This document shows positions 41,263 to 50,304 of a DNA stretch of 64,000 bases, one piece after another. The position numbers and the translations under genes were made by a program. The stretch covers positions 62,001 through 126,000 of the forward strand of contig NZ_VSJK01000014.1 of NCBI RefSeq assembly GCF_008085915.1. Reading direction: 5' to 3'. Each line of letters starts with the position of its first letter. Position 1 is the stretch's first letter. The notes under the pieces were generated by a model. That model worked only from the letters and a program-made list of their open reading frames with translations. It did not search any database and was not told where the DNA came from. The DNA comes from Oceaniovalibus sp. ACAM 378. GTDB taxonomy: Bacteria > Pseudomonadota > Alphaproteobacteria > Rhodobacterales > Rhodobacteraceae.

Positions 41263-41610
41263 ATGACGACACCAGAATGGGTAAAACCCGGAGTATGGGG
41301 CGCTATCGGTGGCGCGATCGCTGCAATGGTCATCGGCTTCGCTTGGGGCGGCTGGGTGACGGGCGGAACAGCTGGAGAGATGGAAACGGCAAGCGCGGAG
41401 ACGGCTATCGTCCAGGCATTTACGCCACTTTGTGTTGCCAGGGCAGAGCTGCAGCCGGAAATGCTTCCGGCCCTGAAGAAGGAAAGCAGCTATAAGCGCG
41501 ACGACTTTGTCATCGAGGCCGGCTGGGTTGATAATGTGAGCGAAAAGTACCGTGACGAGGTCGCAGACGCGTGCGCTTCGATAGTGGTGGAAGGCATGAA
41601 GGCGGGATGA
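41263..41610 (+). CDS. Conserved hypothetical membrane-anchored protein
   Basis: A 115-residue protein. MTTPEWVKPGVWGAIGGAIA runs into one transmembrane helix (AAMVIGFAWGGWVTGG), followed by an extracytoplasmic domain with AFTPLCVARAEL, KKESSYKRDDFVIEAGW and ADACASIVV. It has two cysteines, one in each half of that domain, which could form a disulfide. The layout (TPEWVKPG, one helix, GWVTGGTA, two cysteines, EAGW) is one I recall from uncharacterised alphaproteobacterial proteins, but no function is known to me. AAGGAT lies about 10 bases before the ATG; the longer frame to 41113 has no ribosome site. Confidence 0.7.
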   Translation: MTTPEWVKPGVWGAIGGAIAAMVIGFAWGGWVTGGTAGEMETASAETAIVQAFTPLCVARAELQPEMLPALKKESSYKRDDFVIEAGWVDNVSEKYRDEVADACASIVVEGMKAG

Positions 41611-41646
41611 ACGGCTAAGAGGTTCGCCCGCGCGGACATATTTATG

Positions 41647-41671
41647 GGCAGGCTGCACACAGCTGCCTGCC
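41647..41671 (+). terminator. Possible terminator hairpin
   Basis: GGCAGGC and GCCTGCC form a perfect 7-bp stem around an 11-base loop about 35 bases after the stop of the preceding gene. No U-run. Confidence 0.35.
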
Positions 41672-41735
41672 TGTCCCGCTCTCACTCGGCAATGTCGCTG
41701 CAAAGCCGCCGTCCCATGCAGAAGCCGCCGAGACG

Positions 41736-42083
41736 TTAGGTTTCAGGGGTCTGCTGGTGCGCCATCCGCAGCCATTTCCCGTCATCCTGAAGATATGAGG
41801 ACGTACAGAGGGCCTTGTAGATCGGTATATCATCGCGCTCTGCGGCGACGTGATAGGCCAGAACAGCAACATTTTTCTCTTTATTGAAGCTGCGCATCGT
41901 AAAGACGACAGACCGCCATCGCTGTGCGACAATACTCTCGCGCCAAAGCGAGTCTCCCTGAAGGATTCCAACGGGATACGGCAAAACGAAAACAGCACCT
42001 TTCGCGGACATATTCCGCGCACTTTCAGCACCTCCCGTCCAGAACTGTTCTTCCAGAGCCCATAGATCTTTTTCGTCTGACAT
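41736..42083 (-). CDS. DUF4440/NTF2-like protein
   Basis: A 115-residue small cone-shaped NTF2-like protein. The N-terminus DLWALEEQFWTGG and the C-terminus YLQDDGKWLRMAHQQTP are the usual ends of DUF4440 and SnoaL-like domains, in which a long helix packs on a curved sheet. No catalytic residues can be assigned. The start codon at 42083 is chosen because the homologous region begins there; the upstream extension to 42170 runs into the end of the next gene. It lies 83 bases downstream of a ribosome-hibernation-type gene on the same strand, suggesting a stationary-phase or stress unit. Confidence 0.65.
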   Translation of the reverse strand: MSDEKDLWALEEQFWTGGAESARNMSAKGAVFVLPYPVGILQGDSLWRESIVAQRWRSVVFTMRSFNKEKNVAVLAYHVAAERDDIPIYKALCTSSYLQDDGKWLRMAHQQTPET

Positions 42084-42166
42084 ACTCTGTGATCTTTCAT
42101 TTAGAGGTATCTTGTCTTCTGGCGATGGAGCCGGATCGCTACCAAACGAAATCATTGCCGGGTATC

Positions 42167-42484
42167 TCAATGGCGATCCGATAGTTTTCCCAGAGCGCTT
42201 TCCAGTGAGCTTTTCATTTTTCGCGCCGCGCCTTTCGTGGCCTGCTCCAACGTCAATGCCGCATGTTTCACGACCGTGGGCTGGTGACCTTTGAGTCTTG
42301 CTTCCAGCATGCAGTGCTTTTCCTCGGGGCCGGTTGTACCGGTGCTGGGATCACTGAGATGCACTTCAATTCTGGTGATATGGCCGTCGAGATGGGCCAG
42401 CTCCTGCTGAACCAAATCCGTGATAAGGTTCGTGAGGGTTTCACTCCCATCAATGGTGTTGTCCGTACTCACTTCGATGTGCAT
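42167..42484 (-). CDS. Short HPF/RaiA-like ribosome hibernation factor family protein
   Basis: A 105-residue protein: MHIEVSTDNTIDGSETLT at the start, ITRIEVHLSDPSTG in the middle, MLEARLKGHQPTVV and a C-terminal helix AARKMKSSLESALGKL. This arrangement matches the beta-alpha-beta-beta-beta-alpha fold of HPF/RaiA (sigma-54 modulation) proteins, which bind the 30S decoding region and inactivate ribosomes in stress. It is shorter and more acidic than the usual alphaproteobacterial long HPF and lacks the C-terminal dimerisation domain. GAAGGG precedes the ATG at 42484; an upstream frame to 42625 is rejected. Confidence 0.65.
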   Translation of the reverse strand: MHIEVSTDNTIDGSETLTNLITDLVQQELAHLDGHITRIEVHLSDPSTGTTGPEEKHCMLEARLKGHQPTVVKHAALTLEQATKGAARKMKSSLESALGKLSDRH

Positions 42485-42772
42485 GCTGATACCCTTCGAA
42501 AATGTAAGGGAGACTTGAGGCTGCGTTGATTGTATGCCGACGGGCGACGTTGTGCAATGTTCTGGACAAAGTGCCTTGCCAAGCTGCTTTTCGTGGGGCC
42601 GCATCGCGCACGACATGAACCGCACCGAGATTTCTCGTGTCCATAAATTGAAAATTTGTTGAATGGTCTGTGTCAGTTATGCCCTGGCAAGGAATGTTCC
42701 TGCCATGCTCTGACCAATGCCCGGCGACCTAAAGCGTCGCCATTCGCAACTATTTGAGCTTATGTGGGAAAA

Positions 42773-42847
42773 TGGTGCTGTGAGAGAGGATTGAACTCTC
42801 GACCTCACCCTTACCAAGGGTGTGCTCTACCACTGAGCTACCACAGC
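42773..42847 (-). tRNA. tRNA-Thr(GGT)
   Basis: A complete cloverleaf is found on the minus strand: acceptor GCTGTGG/TCACAGC, D arm GCTC/GAGC, anticodon arm CACCC-TTGGTAA-GGGTG with anticodon GGT, T arm GAGAG-TTCAATC-CTCTC, then discriminator A and an encoded CCA. It reads Thr codons ACC/ACT. Confidence 0.97.
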
Positions 42848-43008
42848 CATATCCGTGGCGGGTCAATAGACGCTGGAACCGAGGCGTGCAAGCGGATTTC
42901 TGCGGTCGACTGGGCAAATTTGCTTATGCTTGTATCATCGGCTGACCATACCCCCGTCCTGCAAAGTGCAATCTGGACCCCGCCGCCCGCCTGCGTTAGG
43001 GAAACGCC

Positions 43009-43179
43009 ATGGCACGGACACCCGATAACGACCGGCCCCGCACCCCCGCTTCGGCGCGCGAGGATCGGCTGAAGGCGGCGTTGAAGGCCAATCTGGCCCG
43101 GCGCAAGGCACAGGCGCGCGCGCGCAACGAAACCGAAACGAACAAGGCGCCGAAGACGCGCCCGGATACCGAGGATTGA
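43009..43179 (+). CDS. Small basic protein upstream of murA
   Basis: A 56-residue, strongly basic protein below the size often annotated. REDRLKAALKANLARRKAQARAR forms a charged helix, flanked by disordered Pro/Asp/Thr-rich ends. It starts at an ATG behind AGGGAAA and ends 12 bases before murA. Small proteins with an (E)RLxAALRANLARRKAQAR core are a known feature of this position in Rhodobacteraceae; their function is not known. Codon use looks like that of its neighbours. Confidence 0.65.
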   Translation: MARTPDNDRPRTPASAREDRLKAALKANLARRKAQARARNETETNKAPKTRPDTED

Positions 43180-43191
43180 AAGGGCAGGCCG

Positions 43192-44457
43192 ATGGATTCC
43201 ATTCTGGTAACGGGCGGCAGAGAGCTGCATGGGGAAATTCCGATCGCGGGGGCCAAGAATGCCTGCCTGACCCTGATGCCCGCGACATTGCTGAGCGAAG
43301 AACCGCTGACGCTGACCAATGCGCCGCGCCTGTCTGATATCGCGACGATGACCTCTCTGCTGCGTTCGCTCGGGGCCGAGGTGCAGGCGTTGCAGGGCGG
43401 TCAGGTGTTGGCGATGTCGTCGCACGATCTGACCAGCCAGCGCGCCGATTATGACATCGTACGCAAGATGCGCGCCTCGATCCTTGTGCTCGGGCCGCTT
43501 TTGGCGCGGTTCGGTCATGCCGAGGTTTCGTTGCCGGGCGGTTGTGCCATTGGCGCGCGGCCCGTCGATCTGCATCTCAGAGGGCTTGAGGCGCTCGGGG
43601 CCGAGCTGGAACTGCGCGAAGGCTATGTGCATGCCAAGGCCCCCGGCGGATTGCGGGGCGGGGTGGTCGATTTCCCGCTGGTGTCTGTGGGGGCTACGGA
43701 AAACGTGCTGATGGCGGCGACGCTGGCCAAGGGCACGACGGTTATCAACAATGCGGCGCGCGAACCTGAAATCGTCGATCTGGCCAAGTGCCTGCGCCGC
43801 ATGGGCGCACAGATCGAAGGTGAAGGAACCGGCACCATCACCGTTCAGGGGGTCGATACGCTGCACGGTGCGACGCATCCTGTTGTCACCGACCGGATCG
43901 AGTTGGGCACCTATATGCTGGCGCCGGCGTTCTGCGGCGGCGAAGTCGAATGTATCGGCGGGCGGATCGATCTGGTGGGTGCGTTCTGTGAAAAACTGGA
44001 TGCGGCAGGAATCATGGTCGAAGAAACGCCACGCGGGTTGAAGGTTGCCCGCAAGAATGGGCGGATCAGGGCCGTGGACGTGACCACCGCGCCTTTCCCC
44101 GGCTTTCCGACCGATCTTCAGGCACAGATGATGGCGCTGCTTTGCACGGCCGAGGGCACTTCGGTGCTGGAAGAGCGGATTTTCGAAAACCGCTTTATGC
44201 ATGCCCCCGAATTGATGCGGATGGGCGCCCAGATCGATGTACACGGTGGAACTGCCACGGTCACCGGGGTCGAGCGGCTGAAGGGCGCGCAGGTGATGGC
44301 GACCGATCTGCGTGCTTCGGTGTCGCTGATCCTTGCAGGACTGGCGGCCGAGGGTGAAACGGTGGTCAGCCGGGTGTATCATCTGGACCGCGGATATGAG
44401 CGGGTCGAGGAAAAGTTGGGCGCATGTGGCGCGCTGATCGAAAGGATAAGTGCATGA
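43192..44457 (+). CDS. murA: UDP-N-acetylglucosamine 1-carboxyvinyltransferase
   Basis: A 421-residue enzyme for the first committed step of peptidoglycan synthesis, transferring enolpyruvate from PEP to UDP-GlcNAc in the cytoplasm. Key residues are present: Lys22-Asn23 in AGAKNACL, and the catalytic, fosfomycin-sensitive cysteine Cys118 in [27 protein letters not shown] and [15 protein letters not shown] in the second half are canonical. Length equals the family norm. It overlaps the DUF2948 gene by ATGA. Confidence 0.96.
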   Translation: MDSILVTGGRELHGEIPIAGAKNACLTLMPATLLSEEPLTLTNAPRLSDIATMTSLLRSLGAEVQALQGGQVLAMSSHDLTSQRADYDIVRKMRASILVLGPLLARFGHAEVSLPGGCAIGARPVDLHLRGLEALGAELELREGYVHAKAPGGLRGGVVDFPLVSVGATENVLMAATLAKGTTVINNAAREPEIVDLAKCLRRMGAQIEGEGTGTITVQGVDTLHGATHPVVTDRIELGTYMLAPAFCGGEVECIGGRIDLVGAFCEKLDAAGIMVEETPRGLKVARKNGRIRAVDVTTAPFPGFPTDLQAQMMALLCTAEGTSVLEERIFENRFMHAPELMRMGAQIDVHGGTATVTGVERLKGAQVMATDLRASVSLILAGLAAEGETVVSRVYHLDRGYERVEEKLGACGALIERISA

Positions 44458-44906
44458 CTGAAGATGCCCGATTCGAAGACGGTGCCGCCCGGCCTTTGCA
44501 GCTGAGCGCGATCAGCGCCGAGGATCTCGCGATTCTGTCGTCGCTGGTACAGGACGCGGTGTTCCCGGCCAACGAAATGACGTTTAAAAAGCCGGCGCGC
44601 CGTTTTGCCATGCTTATCAACCGTTTCCGCTGGGAGGAGAAAACGACTCCGCCCGAACGTGTACAGGCGGTTCTGTCGTTCGAGAATGTCACCGGGGTGC
44701 AGACCAGCGGTGTCACCCGAGGCGACAGCGATACCGTGCTGTCGCTGCTTTCGGTCACGCTTGAAGATGACGGCGACCGGGTTATCCTGACCCTGGCCGG
44801 TGACGGAGCGATCGCGCTGGATTGTTCGGCGTTGGAAGTTTCGTTGCGCGACGTTACCCAACCTTATCGGGCGGTTTCTGGCAAGGCGCCGCACCACCCA
44901 GACTGA
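44454..44906 (+). CDS. DUF2948 family protein
   Basis: A 150-residue soluble protein. The N-terminal [23 protein letters not shown], the middle [11 protein letters not shown] and the C-terminal [18 protein letters not shown] define DUF2948, a family restricted mainly to alphaproteobacteria and usually next to murA and hisD. Function unknown. The start codon overlaps the murA stop (ATGA), so expression is coupled to murA. Confidence 0.85.
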   Translation: MTEDARFEDGAARPLQLSAISAEDLAILSSLVQDAVFPANEMTFKKPARRFAMLINRFRWEEKTTPPERVQAVLSFENVTGVQTSGVTRGDSDTVLSLLSVTLEDDGDRVILTLAGDGAIALDCSALEVSLRDVTQPYRAVSGKAPHHPD

Positions 44907-44985
44907 GCGGCCAATTGCGCCGCCAATCTGACCGGGTTGAGCCTTTGGCGCCCCGGCGCTATGGCAAGGCTGCAAGGAGAGCGTG

Positions 44986-46293
44986 ATGCCACAGATCCTG
45001 TCCACCGACGACCTCGACTTTGAATCCCGGTTTGCCGCGCTTTTGTCGATGAAGCGCGAAGACAGCCCCGATGTGGATACCGTAGTGGCCGAGATCATCG
45101 CTGATGTCCGCGCCCGGGGCGATGCCGCTGTGCTGGCGCTGACCGCGCGGTTCGACAGGCTGGAGCTGACGCCCGAAACAATGGCATTTTCGCCCGATGA
45201 AATCGACGCCGCCTGCGACAAGGTGACGGCCGCGGATCGCGCAGCGCTGGAACTGGCTGCAGCGCGTATCGGTGATTATCACAAGCGTCAGATGCCAAAG
45301 AACGAAAGCTGGACCGATGAGGCGGGCGCGACACTGGGCTGGCGTTGGGGGCCGGTCTCGGCGGCGGGGCTATATGTGCCGGGCGGGCTGGCGTCCTATC
45401 CATCGTCGGTGCTGATGAATGCGATTCCGGCCCGTGTGGCAGGGGTGGAGCGGCTGGTGATGACGGCTCCGACGCCCGGGGGGGTCTGCAATCCGCTGGT
45501 CCTGATGGCCGCACGGCTGGCCGGGATCGACACGGTGTATCGCATAGGCGGGGCGCAGGCGATTGCGGCGTTGGCCTATGGCACCGAAACCGTGCGCCCG
45601 GTGGACAAGATCACTGGCCCCGGCAACGCTTATGTGGCGGCGGCGAAGCGTCGGGTGTTCGGCAAGGTCGGGATCGACATGATTGCCGGACCGTCGGAAA
45701 TTCTGGTGATCGCGGATGCGGACAACGACCCCGACTGGATCGCGCTGGATCTGCTGTCTCAGGCGGAACATGACGAATCTGCACAATCAATTCTGATCAC
45801 CACGGATGCCGATTTTGCCACGGCAGTCATTGATGCCGTGGAGGCCCGGTTGCAGACGCTAGAGCGGCGCACCATCGCCGGTGCAAGCTGGCGTGATTTC
45901 GGCGCGGTGATCACCGTTCGCGATCTGGGCGAGGCTGCGTCATTGGCGGATCTGATTGCGCCCGAGCACCTGGAACTCTGCGTTGATAACCCCGAGTCGC
46001 TGGCCGCCAATATATCCCACGCGGGCGCAATTTTCCTTGGCAGATGGACGCCTGAGGCCATCGGCGACTATGTCGGCGGACCGAACCACGTTTTGCCCAC
46101 CGCCCGGTCGGCGCGGTTTTCATCGGGGCTGTCGGTGTTGGATTTCCTGAAACGCACGACAATCGCCAAGATGACGCCTGCCGCGCTGAAATCCATCGGC
46201 CCGGCGGCCGAGCGTCTGGCCAAGTCAGAAAGTCTGGAGGCACATGGTCTGTCCGTGCGCGCCCGTCTTGATCGGTTGAATATCGAGCGTTGA
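44986..46293 (+). CDS. hisD: Histidinol dehydrogenase
   Basis: A 435-residue zinc enzyme that performs the last two oxidations of histidine synthesis, histidinol to histidine with 2 NAD+. The family core GPGNAYVAAAKRRVFG and IAGPSEILVIAD is present. Zinc ligands can be seen: Gln and His in SQAEHDES, Asp in GDYVGGPNH and His in EAHGLS. AAGGAGAG precedes GTGATG; the ATG at 44986 is the better start. No other his genes are adjacent, as usual for this locus in the group. Confidence 0.95.
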   Translation: MPQILSTDDLDFESRFAALLSMKREDSPDVDTVVAEIIADVRARGDAAVLALTARFDRLELTPETMAFSPDEIDAACDKVTAADRAALELAAARIGDYHKRQMPKNESWTDEAGATLGWRWGPVSAAGLYVPGGLASYPSSVLMNAIPARVAGVERLVMTAPTPGGVCNPLVLMAARLAGIDTVYRIGGAQAIAALAYGTETVRPVDKITGPGNAYVAAAKRRVFGKVGIDMIAGPSEILVIADADNDPDWIALDLLSQAEHDESAQSILITTDADFATAVIDAVEARLQTLERRTIAGASWRDFGAVITVRDLGEAASLADLIAPEHLELCVDNPESLAANISHAGAIFLGRWTPEAIGDYVGGPNHVLPTARSARFSSGLSVLDFLKRTTIAKMTPAALKSIGPAAERLAKSESLEAHGLSVRARLDRLNIER

Positions 46294-46345
46294 TTGGGTT
46301 CGGTCCGACCGTTCCCAGCTGCGGCCCCGTTAATCCTGGTGGCGC

Positions 46346-46368
46346 AAATCCGACGCTGTGTCGGGTTT
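46346..46368 (+). terminator. Probable intrinsic terminator of hisD
   Basis: AAATCCGAC-GCTGT-GTCGGGTTT folds into a nine-pair stem including one G-U pair and an A/U base, followed by TCT. It lies about 50 bases after the hisD stop and before the UPF0262 gene. Confidence 0.5.
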
Positions 46369-46443
46369 CTGGGCTGAACCCACCGCCCCGGATTGTGCCG
46401 CGCCGCGGGCTGGGATAACCCGGTTGCGACCGAGGGTATCCAC

Positions 46444-46926
46444 ATGAGCCACATAGCACATATCGAACTGGACGACGCGGGCCTGCCTGCACCCACGCCT
46501 GAGGTGGAACAGGAACGCCGGATCGCGCTGTTCGATCTGATGGAGCAGAACACATTTTCCCTGACCGCCCGGGATGATCGCGCCGCACCGCCGCCCGGGC
46601 CTTTCCGGTTGTGCCTGTCGATCCGTGAACAGCGGTTGGTCTTCGATGTCACCACGGAAACTGCTGATAAAGCGGCCGAATTTCAACTGTCGCTGTCGCC
46701 TTTTCGGCAGGTGGTCAAGGACTACTCCCAGATCTGCGAAAGCTATTTCGATGCGGTGAAGCGTCTGCCGCCCAGCCAGATTGAAACCATCGACATGGCC
46801 CGGCGCGGCATCCACATGGAGGGCGCGCGGGTGGTGCAGGAGCGACTTGAGGGTAAGGCCGAGGTTGATATCGACACCGCCCGCCGCCTGTTTACGTTGG
46901 TCTGCGTCCTGCATTTCGGCGGCTGA
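46444..46926 (+). CDS. UPF0262 family protein
   Basis: A 160-residue protein of the uncharacterised UPF0262 family. HIELDDAGLPAPTPEVEQER at the start, PFRLCLSIREQRLVFDV in the middle and LSPFRQVVKDYSQICESYFDA with RRGIHMEGA towards the end are its hallmarks. The family is found in alphaproteobacteria between hisD and a low-molecular-weight phosphatase gene, exactly as here. The ATG at 46444 is taken because the conserved region begins at MSHIAHIELD. Its stop is followed after one base by the phosphatase start. Confidence 0.85.
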   Translation: MSHIAHIELDDAGLPAPTPEVEQERRIALFDLMEQNTFSLTARDDRAAPPPGPFRLCLSIREQRLVFDVTTETADKAAEFQLSLSPFRQVVKDYSQICESYFDAVKRLPPSQIETIDMARRGIHMEGARVVQERLEGKAEVDIDTARRLFTLVCVLHFGG

Positions 46927-46927
46927 G

Positions 46928-47380
46928 ATGGCGGGGCTGCCGCAATCCGTCCTGTTTTGCTGTGATCACAATGCCGTTCGTTCGCCGATGGCCGAAGGGT
47001 TGATGAAGAAATTCTACGGCACGCTCTGCTATGTTCAGTCGGCAGGCGTGAAGGCCGAAATGGAGATGGACGGATTTTCCATCGCCGTCTGTCGTGAACT
47101 GGGGGTCGAGCTGGAACGCCACCGGGTCCGCAGTTTCGACGAAATGGAACAATGGGGCGACGACCTGTCAGGTTTCGATCTGGTTGTGGCGCTGTCGCCC
47201 GCGTCGCAACGCCGTGCGCTGGATCTTACGCGCGTGTTTCACCTCGATGTCGAATACTGGCCGATCCTCGATCCCACCGGACTCGGCCAGTTGCGCGAGG
47301 ACAGGCTGCGTTCCTACCGCGAAGCGCGCGATCAGATCCGGGCGCGCATCCTTGCCAGATTCGGCGCGCCGCAGACGTAA
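46928..47380 (+). CDS. Low-molecular-weight protein tyrosine phosphatase / arsenate reductase family protein
   Basis: A 150-residue protein with the LMW-PTP P-loop CDHNAVRS near residue 12 (Cys-x5-Arg-Ser). The general-acid aspartate is probably in WPILDPTG. Related proteins dephosphorylate phosphotyrosine or reduce arsenate; the loop CDHNAVRSPMAEGL is typical of a branch encoded next to UPF0262 in this group, for which no substrate is established. No ars genes are nearby, so arsenate reduction is unlikely. The start lies one base after the preceding stop. Confidence 0.8.
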   Translation: MAGLPQSVLFCCDHNAVRSPMAEGLMKKFYGTLCYVQSAGVKAEMEMDGFSIAVCRELGVELERHRVRSFDEMEQWGDDLSGFDLVVALSPASQRRALDLTRVFHLDVEYWPILDPTGLGQLREDRLRSYREARDQIRARILARFGAPQT

Positions 47381-47624
47381 AGCTTTTGCCTGCGACTCAC
47401 ATTCAGTAACTTGGCCAATGCTCACCTTGCCATTGTAACGCGAATCGCTGACACTTGGACAAAGCAGAGCCTGCTGGACCCAGAATATTGCGCGGATCCT
47501 GATCATTTATCTGATCCGGTGGCTCAAAGCCGTGGCCCAGTGCGATCATGCCTTGAAAACCCCGCCAATCAGGCCCATCTAGAGGCATCCGCAATTCTCG
47601 CGGAGGGTACATAGTGGAGTGAAC

Positions 47625-47843
47625 ATGGCCAAGGAAGAACTGCTCGAATTCCCCGGTGTCGTGAAGGAACTCCTGCCGAATGCGACATTCAAGGTCGAGC
47701 TGGAAAACGGCCATGAAATCATCGCGCATACGGCAGGCAAGATGCGTAAAAACCGCATCCGGGTTCTCGCGGGCGACAAAGTGCAAGTCGAGATGACACC
47801 ATATGATCTGACCAAGGGCCGGATCAATTACCGATTCAAGTAA
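47625..47843 (+). CDS. infA: Translation initiation factor IF-1
   Basis: A 72-residue S1/OB-fold protein, the family's exact length. [41 protein letters not shown] and [15 protein letters not shown] are near-invariant. IF-1 binds the 30S A site during initiation. The ATG at 47625 is preceded by GGAG and an in-frame GTG two codons earlier; MAKEE is the usual N-terminus. The maf gene starts at the next base after its stop. Confidence 0.98.
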   Translation: MAKEELLEFPGVVKELLPNATFKVELENGHEIIAHTAGKMRKNRIRVLAGDKVQVEMTPYDLTKGRINYRFK

Positions 47844-48413
47844 GTGCGGCTGATTCTCGGCTCCGCCTCGCCGCGGCGACGCGAGCTGTTGGCGCAGCTT
47901 GGGCTGGTGCCCGATGAGATTCGTGCGCCCGACATTGATGAAACCCCCGAAAAGGGTGAACTGCCGCGCCCGTACTGCATCCGTATGGCGCGCGAAAAGG
48001 CTGCGGCTGTGCCGCTCGCCGGAGGTGAGGTGCTGTTGTGCGCCGATACCACCGTGGCGCTCGGTCGGCGCATTCTGGGCAAACCGGAAAATGCCGGGCA
48101 GGCCGCAGAGTTTTTGCACCTTCTTTCCGGGCGTCGGCACCGGGTTGTCACTGCGGTTGCGGTGCGGACCGGTGACCGGGTGTGGCAGCGTGACGTGGTG
48201 ACAACGGTCAAGATGAAACAACTGAGTGATGTCGAAGTGAACGGATATCTGGCGACGAATGACTGGCAGGGCAAGGCGGGCGGATATGCCATTCAGGGTC
48301 CGGCGGGCGCGTTCATTCCTTGGATTCAAGGGTCGTTTACCGGGGTTGTCGGCTTGCCTGTCGCCGAGACCGCCTCGCTTTTGACCGCTGCTGGAATAAA
48401 GGTCTGGTCATGA
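47844..48413 (+). CDS. maf: Maf-family nucleoside triphosphate pyrophosphatase
   Basis: A 189-residue housekeeping enzyme that hydrolyses non-canonical or TTP/UTP-type nucleotides to the monophosphate. The signature [19 protein letters not shown] starts at residue 2, the catalytic aspartate is in [11 protein letters not shown], and [26 protein letters not shown] closes the fold. The start is a GTG immediately after infA. Overlaps the RNase gene by ATGA. Confidence 0.93.
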   Translation: MRLILGSASPRRRELLAQLGLVPDEIRAPDIDETPEKGELPRPYCIRMAREKAAAVPLAGGEVLLCADTTVALGRRILGKPENAGQAAEFLHLLSGRRHRVVTAVAVRTGDRVWQRDVVTTVKMKQLSDVEVNGYLATNDWQGKAGGYAIQGPAGAFIPWIQGSFTGVVGLPVAETASLLTAAGIKVWS

Positions 48414-49429
48414 AGGGTTCATCGGTCGTTCTTGATCGGATCGGTGACCGTCTGGCCGCCGCCATGGTGATCGACGGCGTGCTGCACGATCTGCTGATCG
48501 AACCATCCGAGGCCCGCCCCGTTCCCGGCGCAATCTATCGCGCTGTGGTCGATCGTCCGATGAAAGGGCAGGGTGGCGCAATAGTCCGCATGCCCGATGG
48601 CCGCGGATATCTGCGCGGCGCCAAGGGCTTGGCACCCGGGACAGTTATGTTGGTGCAGGTCACAGGATATGCCGAGGACGGTAAGGCCGTGCCGGTCACT
48701 GACCGCGTGTTGTTCAAAAGCCGTTATGCCATCGTCACGCCCGGTGCGCCCGGGATCAATATCTCGCGGACCATCCGTGAAGAGGACCGGCGCGAACAGC
48801 TGCTGCTTCTGGCGCATGAAACGGTTGACGATGGGACGGGTCTGATCCTGCGCTCGGCCTGCGCCACCGGCTCGGACGAAGCGATCGCCGAGGATGTCCG
48901 TGCAATGTGCGATCTTGCGTCGGCGATCATGGCCGAGGTTTCGGGGCCGCCCGAACTGTTGGTTGAGGGCCCCGACCCGCACACATTGGCCTGGCGCGAA
49001 TGGCCGGAGCCCGATTCGATTTCGACGCAGGACGGCGGCTTTGCGGCGCAGGGAATCGATGCGATGATCGCCGCGCTGGCCCGTCCCGGTGTGGCGATTG
49101 GCGAGGGACGCATGTTCATTGAACCGACCCGCGCATTGGTGGCAGTGGACGTGAACACGGGGGCCGACACATCCCTGTCGGCGGGGCTGAAGGCGAACAT
49201 CGCCATGGCCCGTGCGCTGCCCGCCCAACTGCGCTGCCGGGGGCTGGGCGGTCAGATCGTGTTGGACCTGGCCCCAATGGCCAAGAAGGAAAGGCGCGGG
49301 TTCGAGCAGGTGCTTCGTGCCGCTTTCCGCGCCGACAGTATCGACACCGTTCTTGCAGGCTGGACTCCGCTGGGCCTGTTTGAACTGCAACGCAGGCGCG
49401 ACCGCCTGCCGCTGGAGGCTTTGCCATGA
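48410..49429 (+). CDS. Ribonuclease E/G family protein
   Basis: A 339-residue protein corresponding to the catalytic part of RNase E/G. An S1-like N-terminal region ([24 protein letters not shown]) precedes the DNase I-like domain. Metal-binding aspartates are in [10 protein letters not shown] and [11 protein letters not shown]. It lacks the zinc-link cysteines that hold RNase E tetramers and the long scaffold tail, and it is shorter than RNase G. A separate full RNase E is expected elsewhere in the genome. Its place between maf and yacG is conserved in this bacterial group. Confidence 0.85.
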   Translation: MKGSSVVLDRIGDRLAAAMVIDGVLHDLLIEPSEARPVPGAIYRAVVDRPMKGQGGAIVRMPDGRGYLRGAKGLAPGTVMLVQVTGYAEDGKAVPVTDRVLFKSRYAIVTPGAPGINISRTIREEDRREQLLLLAHETVDDGTGLILRSACATGSDEAIAEDVRAMCDLASAIMAEVSGPPELLVEGPDPHTLAWREWPEPDSISTQDGGFAAQGIDAMIAALARPGVAIGEGRMFIEPTRALVAVDVNTGADTSLSAGLKANIAMARALPAQLRCRGLGGQIVLDLAPMAKKERRGFEQVLRAAFRADSIDTVLAGWTPLGLFELQRRRDRLPLEALP

Positions 49430-49602
49430 CCTGCCCGATCTGTGAGGGTGAGACCGACCGGAAATACCGCCCGTTCTGCTCGCGCCGCTGTGCCGATGTC
49501 GATCTTGGGAAATGGCTGACCGGAAGCTATGCGATTCCGGTCGACGATCCCGAGGATATGCCCGAAGAGGCTGATTTCGTCACGCCGGAAAAACCGCATT
49601 AG
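49426..49602 (+). CDS. yacG: DNA gyrase inhibitor YacG
   Basis: A 58-residue zinc-finger protein. Cys3, Cys6, Cys18 and Cys22 (MTCPIC ... FCSRRC) form the zinc site, followed by DLGKWLTGSYAIP, the family signature. YacG binds GyrB and inhibits gyrase. Its ATG overlaps the RNase stop (ATGA). The acidic tail EDMPEEADF is usual for alphaproteobacterial members. Confidence 0.9.
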   Translation: MTCPICEGETDRKYRPFCSRRCADVDLGKWLTGSYAIPVDDPEDMPEEADFVTPEKPH

Positions 49603-49603
49603 C

Positions 49604-49655
49604 GCGTGGTGCGTTCAATTGAATTCATGCATGAATCTGGTAAAACACAACACGC
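49604..49655. repeat. 52-base dyad element filling the gap between convergent yacG and engB
   Basis: The element is symmetric around 49629/49630. The 14-bp core ATTCATGCATGAAT (49623-49636) is a perfect palindrome, and the outer arms GCGTGGTGCG and CACAACACGC match at 8 of 10 positions; 18 of 26 positions pair overall. A second palindrome, TTCAATTGAA, overlaps the core's left side. It exactly separates the two stop codons, so it can be a bidirectional terminator, but its shape also fits a dispersed palindromic repeat. Confidence 0.5.
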
Positions 49656-49656
49656 T

Positions 49657-50304
49657 CTAATCCAGAGTGGCGATGAGTCCGCGTAGGGTGTCGATGCCGT
49701 CGCCCTTGTCTGACGACGTCAGCACAATCTCGGGATACGCCGCCGGATGCCGGGCCAATGCGGCGCGGGTCCGGTTCATTGCGATGTCCAGATCGGCGCG
49801 AGACGGCTTATCGATCTTGGTCATTACCGCCTGAAAGGTCACTGCGGACTGGTCCAGCAGGGTCATGATCTCTTCATCGACCGATTTTGCCCCGTGGCGG
49901 CTGTCGATCAGCAGAAACACCCGCCGCAGGGTCGCACGCCCCGAAAGATATGATTTCATCAGCCGTTGCCATTTCTGCACCACGGGAATGGGCGCATTGG
50001 CAAATCCGTATCCGGGCAGGTCGACCAGATAATTCGTTTCGCCGGATGCGAAAAAGTTGATTTCTTGCGTCCGGCCGGGCGTGTTCGATGCGCGGGCAAG
50101 TGCCTTGCGCCCGGTCAGCGCATTGATCAACGACGATTTTCCGACATTCGATCGGCCGGCAAAACAGACCTCGGGTCGGTCGGCGGGGGGCAAGCCGTCC
50201 ATCGCGACGACGCCTTTGACGAAGGTGGTGTCACCCGCGAACATCAAACGTCCCGCCTCGCGCGCAGCGTCGTCGATCTCGGTGATGGAAAAGGGCAGGG
50301 TCAT
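49657..50304 (-). CDS. engB: Ribosome biogenesis GTP-binding protein YsxC/EngB
   Basis: A 215-residue TRAFAC GTPase needed for large-subunit assembly. G1 is GRSNVGKSSLINALTG, G3 is DLPGYGFA, and G4 is TKID; the G2 region RTQEINFF is also typical. The N-terminal ~35 residues are a short family-specific extension. The start overlaps the stop of the MOSC gene (ATGA). Confidence 0.95.
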   Translation of the reverse strand: MTLPFSITEIDDAAREAGRLMFAGDTTFVKGVVAMDGLPPADRPEVCFAGRSNVGKSSLINALTGRKALARASNTPGRTQEINFFASGETNYLVDLPGYGFANAPIPVVQKWQRLMKSYLSGRATLRRVFLLIDSRHGAKSVDEEIMTLLDQSAVTFQAVMTKIDKPSRADLDIAMNRTRAALARHPAAYPEIVLTSSDKGDGIDTLRGLIATLD

